Shown: piece after piece, positions 7,201 to 13,593 of the stretch
Position numbering within the stretch: the stretch's first letter is position 1
How the letters are laid out: each line of letters opens with the position of its first letter
From: Sphingomonadales bacterium UBA6171
GTDB lineage: Bacteria > Pseudomonadota > Alphaproteobacteria > Sphingomonadales > Sphingomonadaceae
NCBI GenBank assembly: GCA_002422985.1
Contig: DITZ01000007.1
Span: 1 to 21,930 of the forward strand
Reading direction: 5' to 3'
DNA length: 21,930 nt
The notes under the pieces: model-generated
Database searches by the model: none
Seen by the model: the letters and a program-made list of their open reading frames with translations, nothing else
Told to the model about the DNA's origin: nothing
Made by a program: the position numbers and the translations under genes

Positions 7201-8085
7201 ATGATGCGCCCCCTCCTCCTCGCCGCCGCCGCGCTGCTGCTTATCGCCGCCGCGCCGCCCTCTCCCGCTGACATTCTGGCCAGCGCGCCGGCGGCGGACT
7301 GGGCGGATATTCCCGCCACCGATCTGCTGGTGATGGATCTGGCCGGCAATCGCCGGGTGGTCATCCAGCTGGCGCCGGCCTTTGCCCCCACCCATGTGGC
7401 CAATATCCGCACGCTGGTGGCCGATGGCTGGTTCCCGCGCCATGCCGCGATCGTGCGGGCGCAGGAAAATTATGTGGTGCAATGGGGTGATCCAACGGCA
7501 AAGGCTCCGCTGCCCGCCGGCATCGCGGCGCAACCGGCGGATGGCTATGAACGGCCCGGCCTGCCGCCCGGCTTCCGCGCCCTGCCCTTTGCCGATGCCT
7601 ATGGCGCGCGCATCGGCCATGCAGGCGGCTGGCCGGTAGCCAGTGATGATGGAAAGCACTGGTTGCCGCATTGCCCCACCATGGTGGGCGTCGGCCGCGA
7701 CATGCCGCCCGACACCGGCACCGGGGCGGAGCTTTATGCCGTGATCGGCCATGGCCCGCGCCATCTGGACCGCAACATCGCGCTCGTCGGCCGGGTGGTC
7801 CAGGGCATGGACCATCTCTCCACCCTGCCGCGCGGCACCGGAGAAATTGGCTTCTACACCAGCGCGGCCGAGCGGGTAGGCATCACCGCCATGCGCTTTG
7901 CGGCCGATCTGCCCGCCGCCGAACGCCCCGCCTTTCAGCTGCTGCGCACCGACGCGGCCAGCTTTGCCTTATGGGTCGATGCGCGCGCCAATCGCCGCGA
8001 CGGATTCTTCATCCGCCCATCGGGTGGCGCGGATATCTGCAACCTGCTGCCGCCGCTCAGGCCGGCCGGTCAGGCCAGAAAGTAA
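7201..8085 (+). CDS. Exported cyclophilin-type peptidyl-prolyl cis-trans isomerase
   Basis: This protein of about 294 residues begins with a signal peptide (MMRPLLLAAAALLLIAAAPP), so it is probably periplasmic. The cyclophilin domain is recognisable from DLLVMDLAGNRRVVIQLAP and from VRAQENYVVQWGDP, equivalent to the HRVI..FMIQGGDP motif. The catalytic arginine and glutamine are kept, while the histidine before the arginine is valine. It is longer than a minimal cyclophilin, with a C-terminal tail of about 80 residues of unknown role. ATG 7201 or the next ATG at 7204 is likely the start; an upstream in-frame ATG at 7105 would bury the signal peptide. The 3' end overlaps the convergent tauE-like gene by 16 nt. 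Confidence 0.85.
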   Translation: MMRPLLLAAAALLLIAAAPPSPADILASAPAADWADIPATDLLVMDLAGNRRVVIQLAPAFAPTHVANIRTLVADGWFPRHAAIVRAQENYVVQWGDPTAKAPLPAGIAAQPADGYERPGLPPGFRALPFADAYGARIGHAGGWPVASDDGKHWLPHCPTMVGVGRDMPPDTGTGAELYAVIGHGPRHLDRNIALVGRVVQGMDHLSTLPRGTGEIGFYTSAAERVGITAMRFAADLPAAERPAFQLLRTDAASFALWVDARANRRDGFFIRPSGGADICNLLPPLRPAGQARK

Positions 8086-8822
8086 CGGTAAATCCCGAAC
8101 GCGCTGCTGGCGATCAGCACAAGGCCCACCATCATCATCAACGTATCCGCCTTCAGCCGCTTGGCGAGGACGGCACCAAAGGGGGCCGCAATCACGCCAC
8201 CGGCCAGCAGGCCCAGCGTCGCCATCGTCACCACTTCCCAGCCCAGGGCGATGATGAAGGTGATAGCGGCCGAGGTGGTGACGAAAAACTCCGCCGCATT
8301 CACCGTGCCGATGGTTTCGCGCGGTGCCTTGCCCTGCACGATGAGGTTGGAGGTGACAATCGGCCCCCAGCCACCGCCACCGGCCGAATCAAGAAAACCG
8401 CCCACCAGCCCCAGCGGTGCCACGATTTTCGGCTCCCGCTCGACATGAATATGCTTGATGCCGCGCCAGAAAATCCACATGCCCAGCAGGCCGAGATAGG
8501 CCTGGATGAGAGGCTTTGCCTTGTCGGCCGGAATATTGGTGAGGAAATAGGCCCCCAGCACTGCCCCAGCCATACCGGGCAGGGCGATACGGAAGAACAG
8601 CTTCCAGTCGATGTTGCGCGCAATCGCATGGCTGGTGCCCGACACCGCGGTCGTCACCGTCTCCACCGCGTGAACGCCGGCAGAGGCAGCCGCCGGCGGC
8701 ACGCCCAGCGCCACCAGCGCACTGGTGGAAATCACGCCAAAGGCCATGCCCAGTGCGCCATCGACCAGCTGGGCCAGAAAGCCCACAGCGACGAAGGTGA
8801 AAAATTCAGGTCCGATTTCCAT
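8070..8822 (-). CDS. TauE/SafE-family membrane transporter (sulfite/sulfonate exporter type)
   Basis: This is a 250-residue hydrophobic protein with about eight predicted membrane segments. The N-terminal GFLAQLVDGALGMAFGV and the internal GGFLDSAGGGGWGPIVTSNL are hallmark motifs of the TauE/SafE (formerly DUF81) family, which exports sulfite, sulfoacetate or other small anions; the actual substrate is not readable. The ATG at 8822 (MEIGPEFFTF) is preferred over an in-frame ATG at 8885 because family members begin near here and the extension is cysteine-rich and non-membrane. It is divergent from cysE across 150 nt, which suggests a role in sulfur metabolism, by inference only. Confidence 0.9.
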   Translation of the reverse strand: MEIGPEFFTFVAVGFLAQLVDGALGMAFGVISTSALVALGVPPAAASAGVHAVETVTTAVSGTSHAIARNIDWKLFFRIALPGMAGAVLGAYFLTNIPADKAKPLIQAYLGLLGMWIFWRGIKHIHVEREPKIVAPLGLVGGFLDSAGGGGWGPIVTSNLIVQGKAPRETIGTVNAAEFFVTTSAAITFIIALGWEVVTMATLGLLAGGVIAAPFGAVLAKRLKADTLMMMVGLVLIASSAFGIYRYFLA

Positions 8823-8972
8823 GCGGGGCGTTTGCTGACAGGGAAAGCACGGTGCCGCAAGATAGTTGCATTGCATTGCAGCCAACCCCTGCTTTTACCG
8901 GGTTAAGCCGAGGCTGGATTTGAGCCGCACTTGGGATTATGAGGGATGGTTCAACCGGTTGGGGAATAGTGC
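8823..8972. promoter_or_regulatory. Divergent tauE-like / cysE control region with TTGCA triplet repeat and palindrome
   Basis: This 150-nt region separates two divergent genes and must contain both promoters. Three exact tandem copies of TTGCA lie at 8866-8880. A perfect 10-bp palindrome, CAACCGGTTG, is at 8952-8961, directly before the GGGGAA ribosome-binding site of cysE. These could be operator or mRNA-structure elements, but I recognise no known factor for them and could not assign convincing -35/-10 boxes. Confidence 0.4.
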
Positions 8973-9668
8973 ATGTTCGGGCTTGCGGCCTATCTGTCCA
9001 GTATTCAGGCACGCGATCCGGCGCCCCGCTCGCGCTGGGAAATCCTCACCTATCCGGGCGTGCTCGCGGTCGGCTTCCATCGCATCGCGCATGGCCTTTA
9101 TCGCGCAGACCTGTTCCTGCTGGCGCGGATCATCAATCATTTCAGCCGCTTCCTCACCGCCATCGATATTCATCCCGGCGCCACCATCGGGCGCAATCTC
9201 TTTATCGACCATGGCTTTGTGGTCATCGGCGAGACGTCGCACATCGGCGACAATGTCACCATCTATCAAGGCGCCACGCTGGGCGGCACCAACCCCACCA
9301 GTGGCGTGGGCGGCAAACGCCATCCGACCATCGGCGACAATGTCATCATCTCGCTGGGAGCCGCCGTGCTGGGGCCGATTTCCATCGGCGACGGCGCGAA
9401 GGTTGGTGCCAATGCGGTGGTTACCAAAGATGTCGCCCCCGGTGCCACCGTGGTTGGCATTCCCGCCAAGCCGATTCCGGTGCTGGTGCGCGACGATCCG
9501 GCCTTCGTGCCCTATGGCACGCCCTGCTGCGACAAGCTGGACCCGCAGACCCAGCGTTACGAACTGCTGAAATGCCAGCTCGACCTGCTGCGCGTCCGGC
9601 TGGAAGCGATGGAGAGCGAAACGCGCGAAAGCGAAACCCGCGCCACCGGCAGCGGGGAAGCCGCTTGA
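8973..9668 (+). CDS. cysE: Serine O-acetyltransferase (EpsC-type CysE)
   Basis: This enzyme transfers acetyl from acetyl-CoA to serine, giving O-acetylserine for cysteine synthesis. The 231 residues have a short N-terminal helical part and a left-handed beta-helix of hexapeptide repeats from about residue 66 to 165. DIHPGA at 65-70 and IDHGFVVIGET at 78-88 hold the catalytic Asp65 and His80, equivalent to D143 and H158 of E. coli CysE. ATLGGTNPTSGVGGKRHP at 101-118 is typical. The tail after residue 190 is charged and helical. The ATG at 8973 follows GGGGAA at good spacing. The stop overlaps the TTG start of the DUF2794 gene. Confidence 0.95.
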   Translation: MFGLAAYLSSIQARDPAPRSRWEILTYPGVLAVGFHRIAHGLYRADLFLLARIINHFSRFLTAIDIHPGATIGRNLFIDHGFVVIGETSHIGDNVTIYQGATLGGTNPTSGVGGKRHPTIGDNVIISLGAAVLGPISIGDGAKVGANAVVTKDVAPGATVVGIPAKPIPVLVRDDPAFVPYGTPCCDKLDPQTQRYELLKCQLDLLRVRLEAMESETRESETRATGSGEAA

Positions 9669-10000
9669 GCCAGATTGTCCCGCTGAACGCGGGACAGGCA
9701 AGGCAGGTTGTTTTCGACAGGCAGGAACTGGACCGCATCATGCAGCTTTATGGCCGCATGGTGGCCGCCGGCCTGTGGCGGGACTATGCCATCGATCTGG
9801 GGGCCGAATGCGCCACCTTCTCCGCCTTTCGCCGCGCCGCCGAACGGCCGGAATATCGGGTGGTGAAAGATCCGAAACTGCGGCTGAAACAGGGCGAATA
9901 TATCCTCTATTCCGAAGGCGGCGCGCCATTGAAGCGCGGCAATGACCTGGCCGCCATATTGGCACCTGTTGCCAGAAAATTGCTGAAGCTAACTGATTAA
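9665..10000 (+). CDS. DUF2794 family protein
   Basis: This small protein of 111 residues is recognised by VVFDRQELDRIMQLYGRMVAAGLWRDYAIDLG and the later YRVVKDPKLRLKQGEYILYSE, the signature of DUF2794, an uncharacterised family found mainly in Alphaproteobacteria. No ATG lies near the expected start. The TTG at 9665 overlaps the cysE TGA as TTGA, gives the expected N-terminus (MSQIVPL), and has GGGGAAG about 6 nt upstream, so it is the likely start and the two genes are coupled. A strong 8-bp hairpin sits within its first codons. Its TAA overlaps the eipA TAA on the other strand. Function unknown. Confidence 0.88.
   Translation: MSQIVPLNAGQARQVVFDRQELDRIMQLYGRMVAAGLWRDYAIDLGAECATFSAFRRAAERPEYRVVKDPKLRLKQGEYILYSEGGAPLKRGNDLAAILAPVARKLLKLTD
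9676..9696. repeat. Palindrome inside the 5' coding region of the DUF2794 gene
   Basis: TGTCCCGC and GCGGGACA form a perfect 8-bp stem around the 5-nt loop TGAAC, starting 11 nt after the TTG start codon. It encodes residues within IVPLNAGQ of the DUF2794 protein. Its GC-rich stem and 5-nt loop resemble the other REP-like palindromes in this window, but the sequence differs. It may restrict ribosome access to this coupled gene. Confidence 0.6.
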
Positions 10001-10599
10001 AAAGGAAAAACCTTTCCTTCCTTGCTGTATTTCAGATAGCCGACATTCGCCCCCAGCCGCCATCCCGCACCCAGCCGGATCGGCACCAGCACCACATCAC
10101 CGCGCTGGTGATAATTGGCCGACACGCCGCCGATCAGATAGGCCTTGCCCTCCACCGCCGGGTAGCGCCTGAACAGATCATTGCCGTCGTTCAGATTATA
10201 CACCAGCGTGAAGGTGCGCGAGGCGTCCCCGCCCACATCCGGCCCGATGGAAGGTCCGGTCCAGTGCACGGTGCGCGTGCCCTCCACCTTGTGATGCAAT
10301 TCGCCCTGGCCATAGCGCAGCCCCAGCACCAGCGCCCCGCTGCCTTCGCGCCCGACGATATAGGCATTGGGTTTCCCCATGTCGGCGAACACCCGCTCGA
10401 TCACCTTGGCCACCGCCTCAGACGCCTCGCCAAATGCGTCATCCGCCGCTTTTACAATCTCGCCGGCTTCATACACGGCCTGTTCCGCATCCCCGCGTTC
10501 CGCAGCAACGGGGGCAGCAGTAACGGGGGCAGGCGCGGCCACCTGCGCCGCAATCGGCGTGGCAAGCAGCAGGGCGGCGGCAAATATCGGGCTTTTCAT
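9997..10599 (-). CDS. eipA: EipA-family (DUF1134) periplasmic envelope protein
   Basis: This 200-residue protein starts with a signal peptide (MKSPIFAAALLLATPIAAQ) followed by an Ala/Pro-rich linker. The conserved domain runs from about residue 45 to the end. IVGREGSGALVLGLRYGQGELHHK, WTGPSIGPDVGG, TLVYNLND, YLIGGVSANYHQ and RLGANVGYLKYS match DUF1134. In Brucella the family member EipA is a periplasmic protein needed for envelope stress resistance and genetically linked to O-polysaccharide. The ATG at 10599 is chosen because it places the signal peptide at the N-terminus; a GTG at 10617 is in frame. It is the last gene of a five-gene minus-strand run, 40 nt after the FAH-family gene. Confidence 0.88.
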   Translation of the reverse strand: MKSPIFAAALLLATPIAAQVAAPAPVTAAPVAAERGDAEQAVYEAGEIVKAADDAFGEASEAVAKVIERVFADMGKPNAYIVGREGSGALVLGLRYGQGELHHKVEGTRTVHWTGPSIGPDVGGDASRTFTLVYNLNDGNDLFRRYPAVEGKAYLIGGVSANYHQRGDVVLVPIRLGAGWRLGANVGYLKYSKEGKVFPF

Positions 10600-10639
10600 G
10601 GCTGCGGACCCTGCCACACGCCCATGAATCCGCGATGAA

Positions 10640-11302
10640 TCACCCCTGTTCAGCCGCGATTGGATTCAACAGCAACGGCAGGCCGCTGATCGCCACCTCC
10701 ACCACATCGCCATCCCGCATCCACAGCTGGGGGACGCGCTTTTCCCCCACCCCGCCGCAGGTGCCGGTGGCGATGATGTCGCCCGGCCGCAGCTCGGTGA
10801 AGGTGGAGATATAGGCAATCAGCGCCTCCACATCATGCAGCATGAGGGCAATTTCGGTCGCCTGCACCACTTCCCCGTTCAGCCGGGTTTCCAGCCGGTG
10901 CGCGCGATAATCGCCAAAATCCGCCGCCGACACCAAGGCCGGCCCGATGCTGCCCGACCGGTCAAAATTCTTGCCCGGCGTGAACTGCGACGTGTGGCGC
11001 TGCCAATCCCGCACCGATCCATCCATGAACGGCGTCCAGCCAATGATGTGCGACAGCGCCGCCGCGCGACCGATCCGCCGCCCGGCCGTGCCGATCACGC
11101 AGGCCAGCTCGCCTTCAAAATCCAGCCGCTCGGATTCGCGCGGCAGGATGATTGCCTCCCCCGCCCGCACCAGCGACAGCGGCGTGCGCATGAACAGCAC
11201 CGGATGCGGCCCGGTCTCGCCGCGCCCCATCTCGTCGCGGTGGGCGGCATAGTTGACGGCAGCACAGAAAATCCGCGCCTGCGGTTCGGGAAACCAGCTC
11301 AT
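10640..11302 (-). CDS. Fumarylacetoacetate hydrolase (FAH) family protein
   Basis: This 220-residue single-domain FAH-family hydrolase, isomerase or decarboxylase has metal ligands visible as E63 and E65 in RLDFEGELACVIG and D94 in PFMDGSVRDWQ. PGKNFDRSGSIGP at 109-121 and PGDIIATGTCGGVG are typical. Family members cleave C-C bonds of acylpyruvates or decarboxylate oxaloacetate; the substrate here is unknown. The ATG at 11302 shares one base with the pdeM TGA (TGATG) and has GAGGATG upstream, so it is translationally coupled to pdeM. An in-frame GTG precedes it by one codon. Confidence 0.9.
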   Translation of the reverse strand: MSWFPEPQARIFCAAVNYAAHRDEMGRGETGPHPVLFMRTPLSLVRAGEAIILPRESERLDFEGELACVIGTAGRRIGRAAALSHIIGWTPFMDGSVRDWQRHTSQFTPGKNFDRSGSIGPALVSAADFGDYRAHRLETRLNGEVVQATEIALMLHDVEALIAYISTFTELRPGDIIATGTCGGVGEKRVPQLWMRDGDVVEVAISGLPLLLNPIAAEQG

Positions 11303-12015
11303 CACATCATCCTCGCTTCAGCCGCACGCATCGCACGGCGGGGAAAACCGGGCGGCGAAAGCCGCAGCAGGCCGTCGTCAGTCGCGATAACGGCGTCGCC
11401 CGCGCCGTCCAGCGCCGCGGTAATCGCGTCAGACCAGATATTCAGCCCGCCGGCATAGGCGCCATAGGCCGGCAGAATCCCCCGCCTTGCGCCCAGCGCC
11501 AGGCAACGCCGGCTCACAGACCGGCCACCCCGCAGCGGCACCTGCACCTTGGGGTGAAAATGCCCGGCCAGCTGCGGCCGCGCGTCTGCCGCATCGGGAA
11601 TATGCAGCAGCCGGATGCCCGCCAGCCACAGCTCCTCCACCACCGCGCCGGGCAGCATCGCCGGGCTGACCCCGTCATGATTGCCCGCCACCCAGATGAT
11701 GCGGACCCGCGCCGCAATCGCCTGCAACAGCTGCACCGCCGCGTCGGCCAGCCGCGCCGGCCCGTCTTCATCGTGAAAACTGTCCCCCAGCAGCACCAGC
11801 CGCGACGCCCCCGTCCGCTCCACCGCCGCCAGCAGCCGGGCGAGCGTGTCGGCACTGTCATAGGGCGGCAAAAACCAGCCTTGCCGCGCCAGGCTGGAGC
11901 CTTTCTCCAGATGCAGGTCTGCCGCCATCAGCACCGATTCCGCTGGCCAGAACAGCGCGCCACATGGCAGCGGATGCAGGCGCGCGCCAGCGAACGAAAG
12001 GGAAACATCGGCCAC
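11302..12015 (-). CDS. pdeM: Ligase-associated DNA damage response endonuclease PdeM-like metallophosphoesterase
   Basis: This 237-residue calcineurin-like phosphoesterase has all active-site motifs: D33-L-H35 (ADLHLEKGSS), G77-D78 (LLGDSFHD), G111-N-H-D114 (AGNHDG) and G151-H-F-H154. The ADLHLEKGSSLARQG segment is characteristic of the PdeM group, usually encoded with an Lhr-type helicase, a DNA ligase and an exonuclease in DNA repair operons. None of those partners is in this window; it is coupled instead to an FAH-family gene. The nuclease role is thus from family knowledge only. It starts 41 nt after the end of the Wzi-like gene. Confidence 0.85.
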   Translation of the reverse strand: MADVSLSFAGARLHPLPCGALFWPAESVLMAADLHLEKGSSLARQGWFLPPYDSADTLARLLAAVERTGASRLVLLGDSFHDEDGPARLADAAVQLLQAIAARVRIIWVAGNHDGVSPAMLPGAVVEELWLAGIRLLHIPDAADARPQLAGHFHPKVQVPLRGGRSVSRRCLALGARRGILPAYGAYAGGLNIWSDAITAALDGAGDAVIATDDGLLRLSPPGFPRRAMRAAEARMM

Positions 12016-12056
12016 CCGCCAGCCTTAGCGCGCCGGTTCAGCCGCTGGCAAGCACC

Positions 12057-13583
12057 CTAGAAGCGCGTGGTCCAGCTAAACTCGCCCTGCAACCGCGTCG
12101 GGCTGTCGTTCGGCGTATCCGGTGCATTATGCTGCACCCGGCCCTCGAACCGCAGGTCGCCTATCCGTGTCGGCCATTCCACCCCGGCCGTCGCCAGCTT
12201 GATACGCTCCCGGCTCCTGGAAATACGATAATTCTGAAATTCGTTGATATTCATGTCGATGGACCGCAGCGAGCCATACCAGCGGCGATTGCGCGTATCG
12301 ATCAGCTGTCCATGCAGCGTCGCCGCCCGCGTATCCCCATCCAGCGAATAGCCCAGCGGTCGGCCGCCAAAGGTCCAGCCATCGGTATAGATGCCATTAT
12401 TATAGACGCTGCCCTCAAAGTTGAGCCGCTTGGTTTTCCAGCCAATCCGCAGCGGCGACATCAGCAGCGACCCTTGCGTATCGGTATATTCGAACCCTGC
12501 GCGATACATCGCACCCGCCCGGCTGGCCGGCCCGGTAAAGGCAATGCCGATCTGCCGTGCAAATTGTTCGATGATGATATTGTCCGCGTCTTCCGCCACC
12601 GTATCGAAATTCAGGATCAGTGCATGGCCCGTCTTGCCGATCGGCCGGCGATAGCTCATGTCAAAGCCCGCCAGCTGGTTCCCCGGCTCGTTCAGGGTGC
12701 CGGTATTGTCGGCGTCTCCGAAACCGATCAGCGCGTCCTTGATGATGCCCAGGCTGCACGGCCGCCCTTTGCCGCACAGCATCAGCCCGCGCTTCAGCCC
12801 CATCTCGAAATAGGGTGTCGGCTGAAAGGCAAAGCGCATGCCCACGATGCCGGCGCCATCATAATCCCGATCCTCGCGGGCCGCGCCGACGAATAGGTCA
12901 AAGCTTACCGGCCCCAGCCTGCGCAGCACCGGCAGGTCGATGCTATAGGGCCGCAACCGCCGGATGCCCACCCGCGGAAAGGCCCGCGCGCTGGTGGAAA
13001 ACAACAGGCTGCCATCATGTCCGGCGCCCCATTGCGTCTCCACATAGCCACCATAAAGCGCCCAGTTGCCCAGCCGCAGCACCGCATGGCTGGGCGCGGG
13101 GGAAAAGCCATTGCCCTTTTCCGTCGCCGCCTGATCCGGGCTGCCGTCCGACACATAGCTGCCGCCCCAGGTCACGGTCAGATGGTCGCCGATGTCGTGG
13201 CTGGCCGTCGCGGTCAGATCCGCCGGATTGCGCGCCGTATCCGCCTGCCCGCGCACCAGCGCTGCATCATTGGTGAAGGAGGTCCGCACGAAAAAGCGGG
13301 AAGCCTGCCGGTTGCGCTCCGCCAGCGTCTCCAGCCGGTGCCGCGCCGCCAGCAGGGTGGGGGAAAGCGCCGGATCCGCCCGCGCGGCTTCCAGCCCGGC
13401 CTCTATCTGCGCCCAGGGCAGTGGCCATGCGTTCACCGGGCCGGGAATATAGCCAAAGGCCTTCAGCATCTCGACATCGGCCACCATGCGCGCGTCCCCG
13501 GCTTCGGCCCAGGGGCCGGCGGCAAGCGGGGCAGCAACAGTCAGCGGCAGTGCCAGCAGAACAGAGCGAAGAAAGGCAGACAT
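12057..13583 (-). CDS. Wzi-like capsule assembly outer-membrane protein
   Basis: This 508-residue protein has a signal peptide (MSAFLRSVLLALPLTVAAPLAAG) and many alternating beta-strand segments, and ends with a C-terminal phenylalanine (SWTTRF), as expected for an outer-membrane barrel inserted by BAM. EMGLKRGLMLCGKG, GDADNTGTLNEPGNQLAGFDMSYR and the YNNGIYTDGWTFGGRPLG segment fit the Wzi family, which in E. coli binds capsular polysaccharide at the cell surface. The ATG at 13583 is preceded by AAGG at about 8 nt; an in-frame ATG at 13658 would spoil the signal peptide. It lies 10 nt after the gene at 13594-14931. No capsule polymerase or export genes are nearby. Confidence 0.85.
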   Translation of the reverse strand: MSAFLRSVLLALPLTVAAPLAAGPWAEAGDARMVADVEMLKAFGYIPGPVNAWPLPWAQIEAGLEAARADPALSPTLLAARHRLETLAERNRQASRFFVRTSFTNDAALVRGQADTARNPADLTATASHDIGDHLTVTWGGSYVSDGSPDQAATEKGNGFSPAPSHAVLRLGNWALYGGYVETQWGAGHDGSLLFSTSARAFPRVGIRRLRPYSIDLPVLRRLGPVSFDLFVGAAREDRDYDGAGIVGMRFAFQPTPYFEMGLKRGLMLCGKGRPCSLGIIKDALIGFGDADNTGTLNEPGNQLAGFDMSYRRPIGKTGHALILNFDTVAEDADNIIIEQFARQIGIAFTGPASRAGAMYRAGFEYTDTQGSLLMSPLRIGWKTKRLNFEGSVYNNGIYTDGWTFGGRPLGYSLDGDTRAATLHGQLIDTRNRRWYGSLRSIDMNINEFQNYRISRSRERIKLATAGVEWPTRIGDLRFEGRVQHNAPDTPNDSPTRLQGEFSWTTRF

Positions 13584-13593
13584 CAGCCGTGCC

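Noticed and set aside
12016..12056. Terminator between the Wzi-like gene and pdeM
   Set aside because: Only a weak 6-bp GCCAGC/GCTGGC pairing with a long loop and no T-tract is present.
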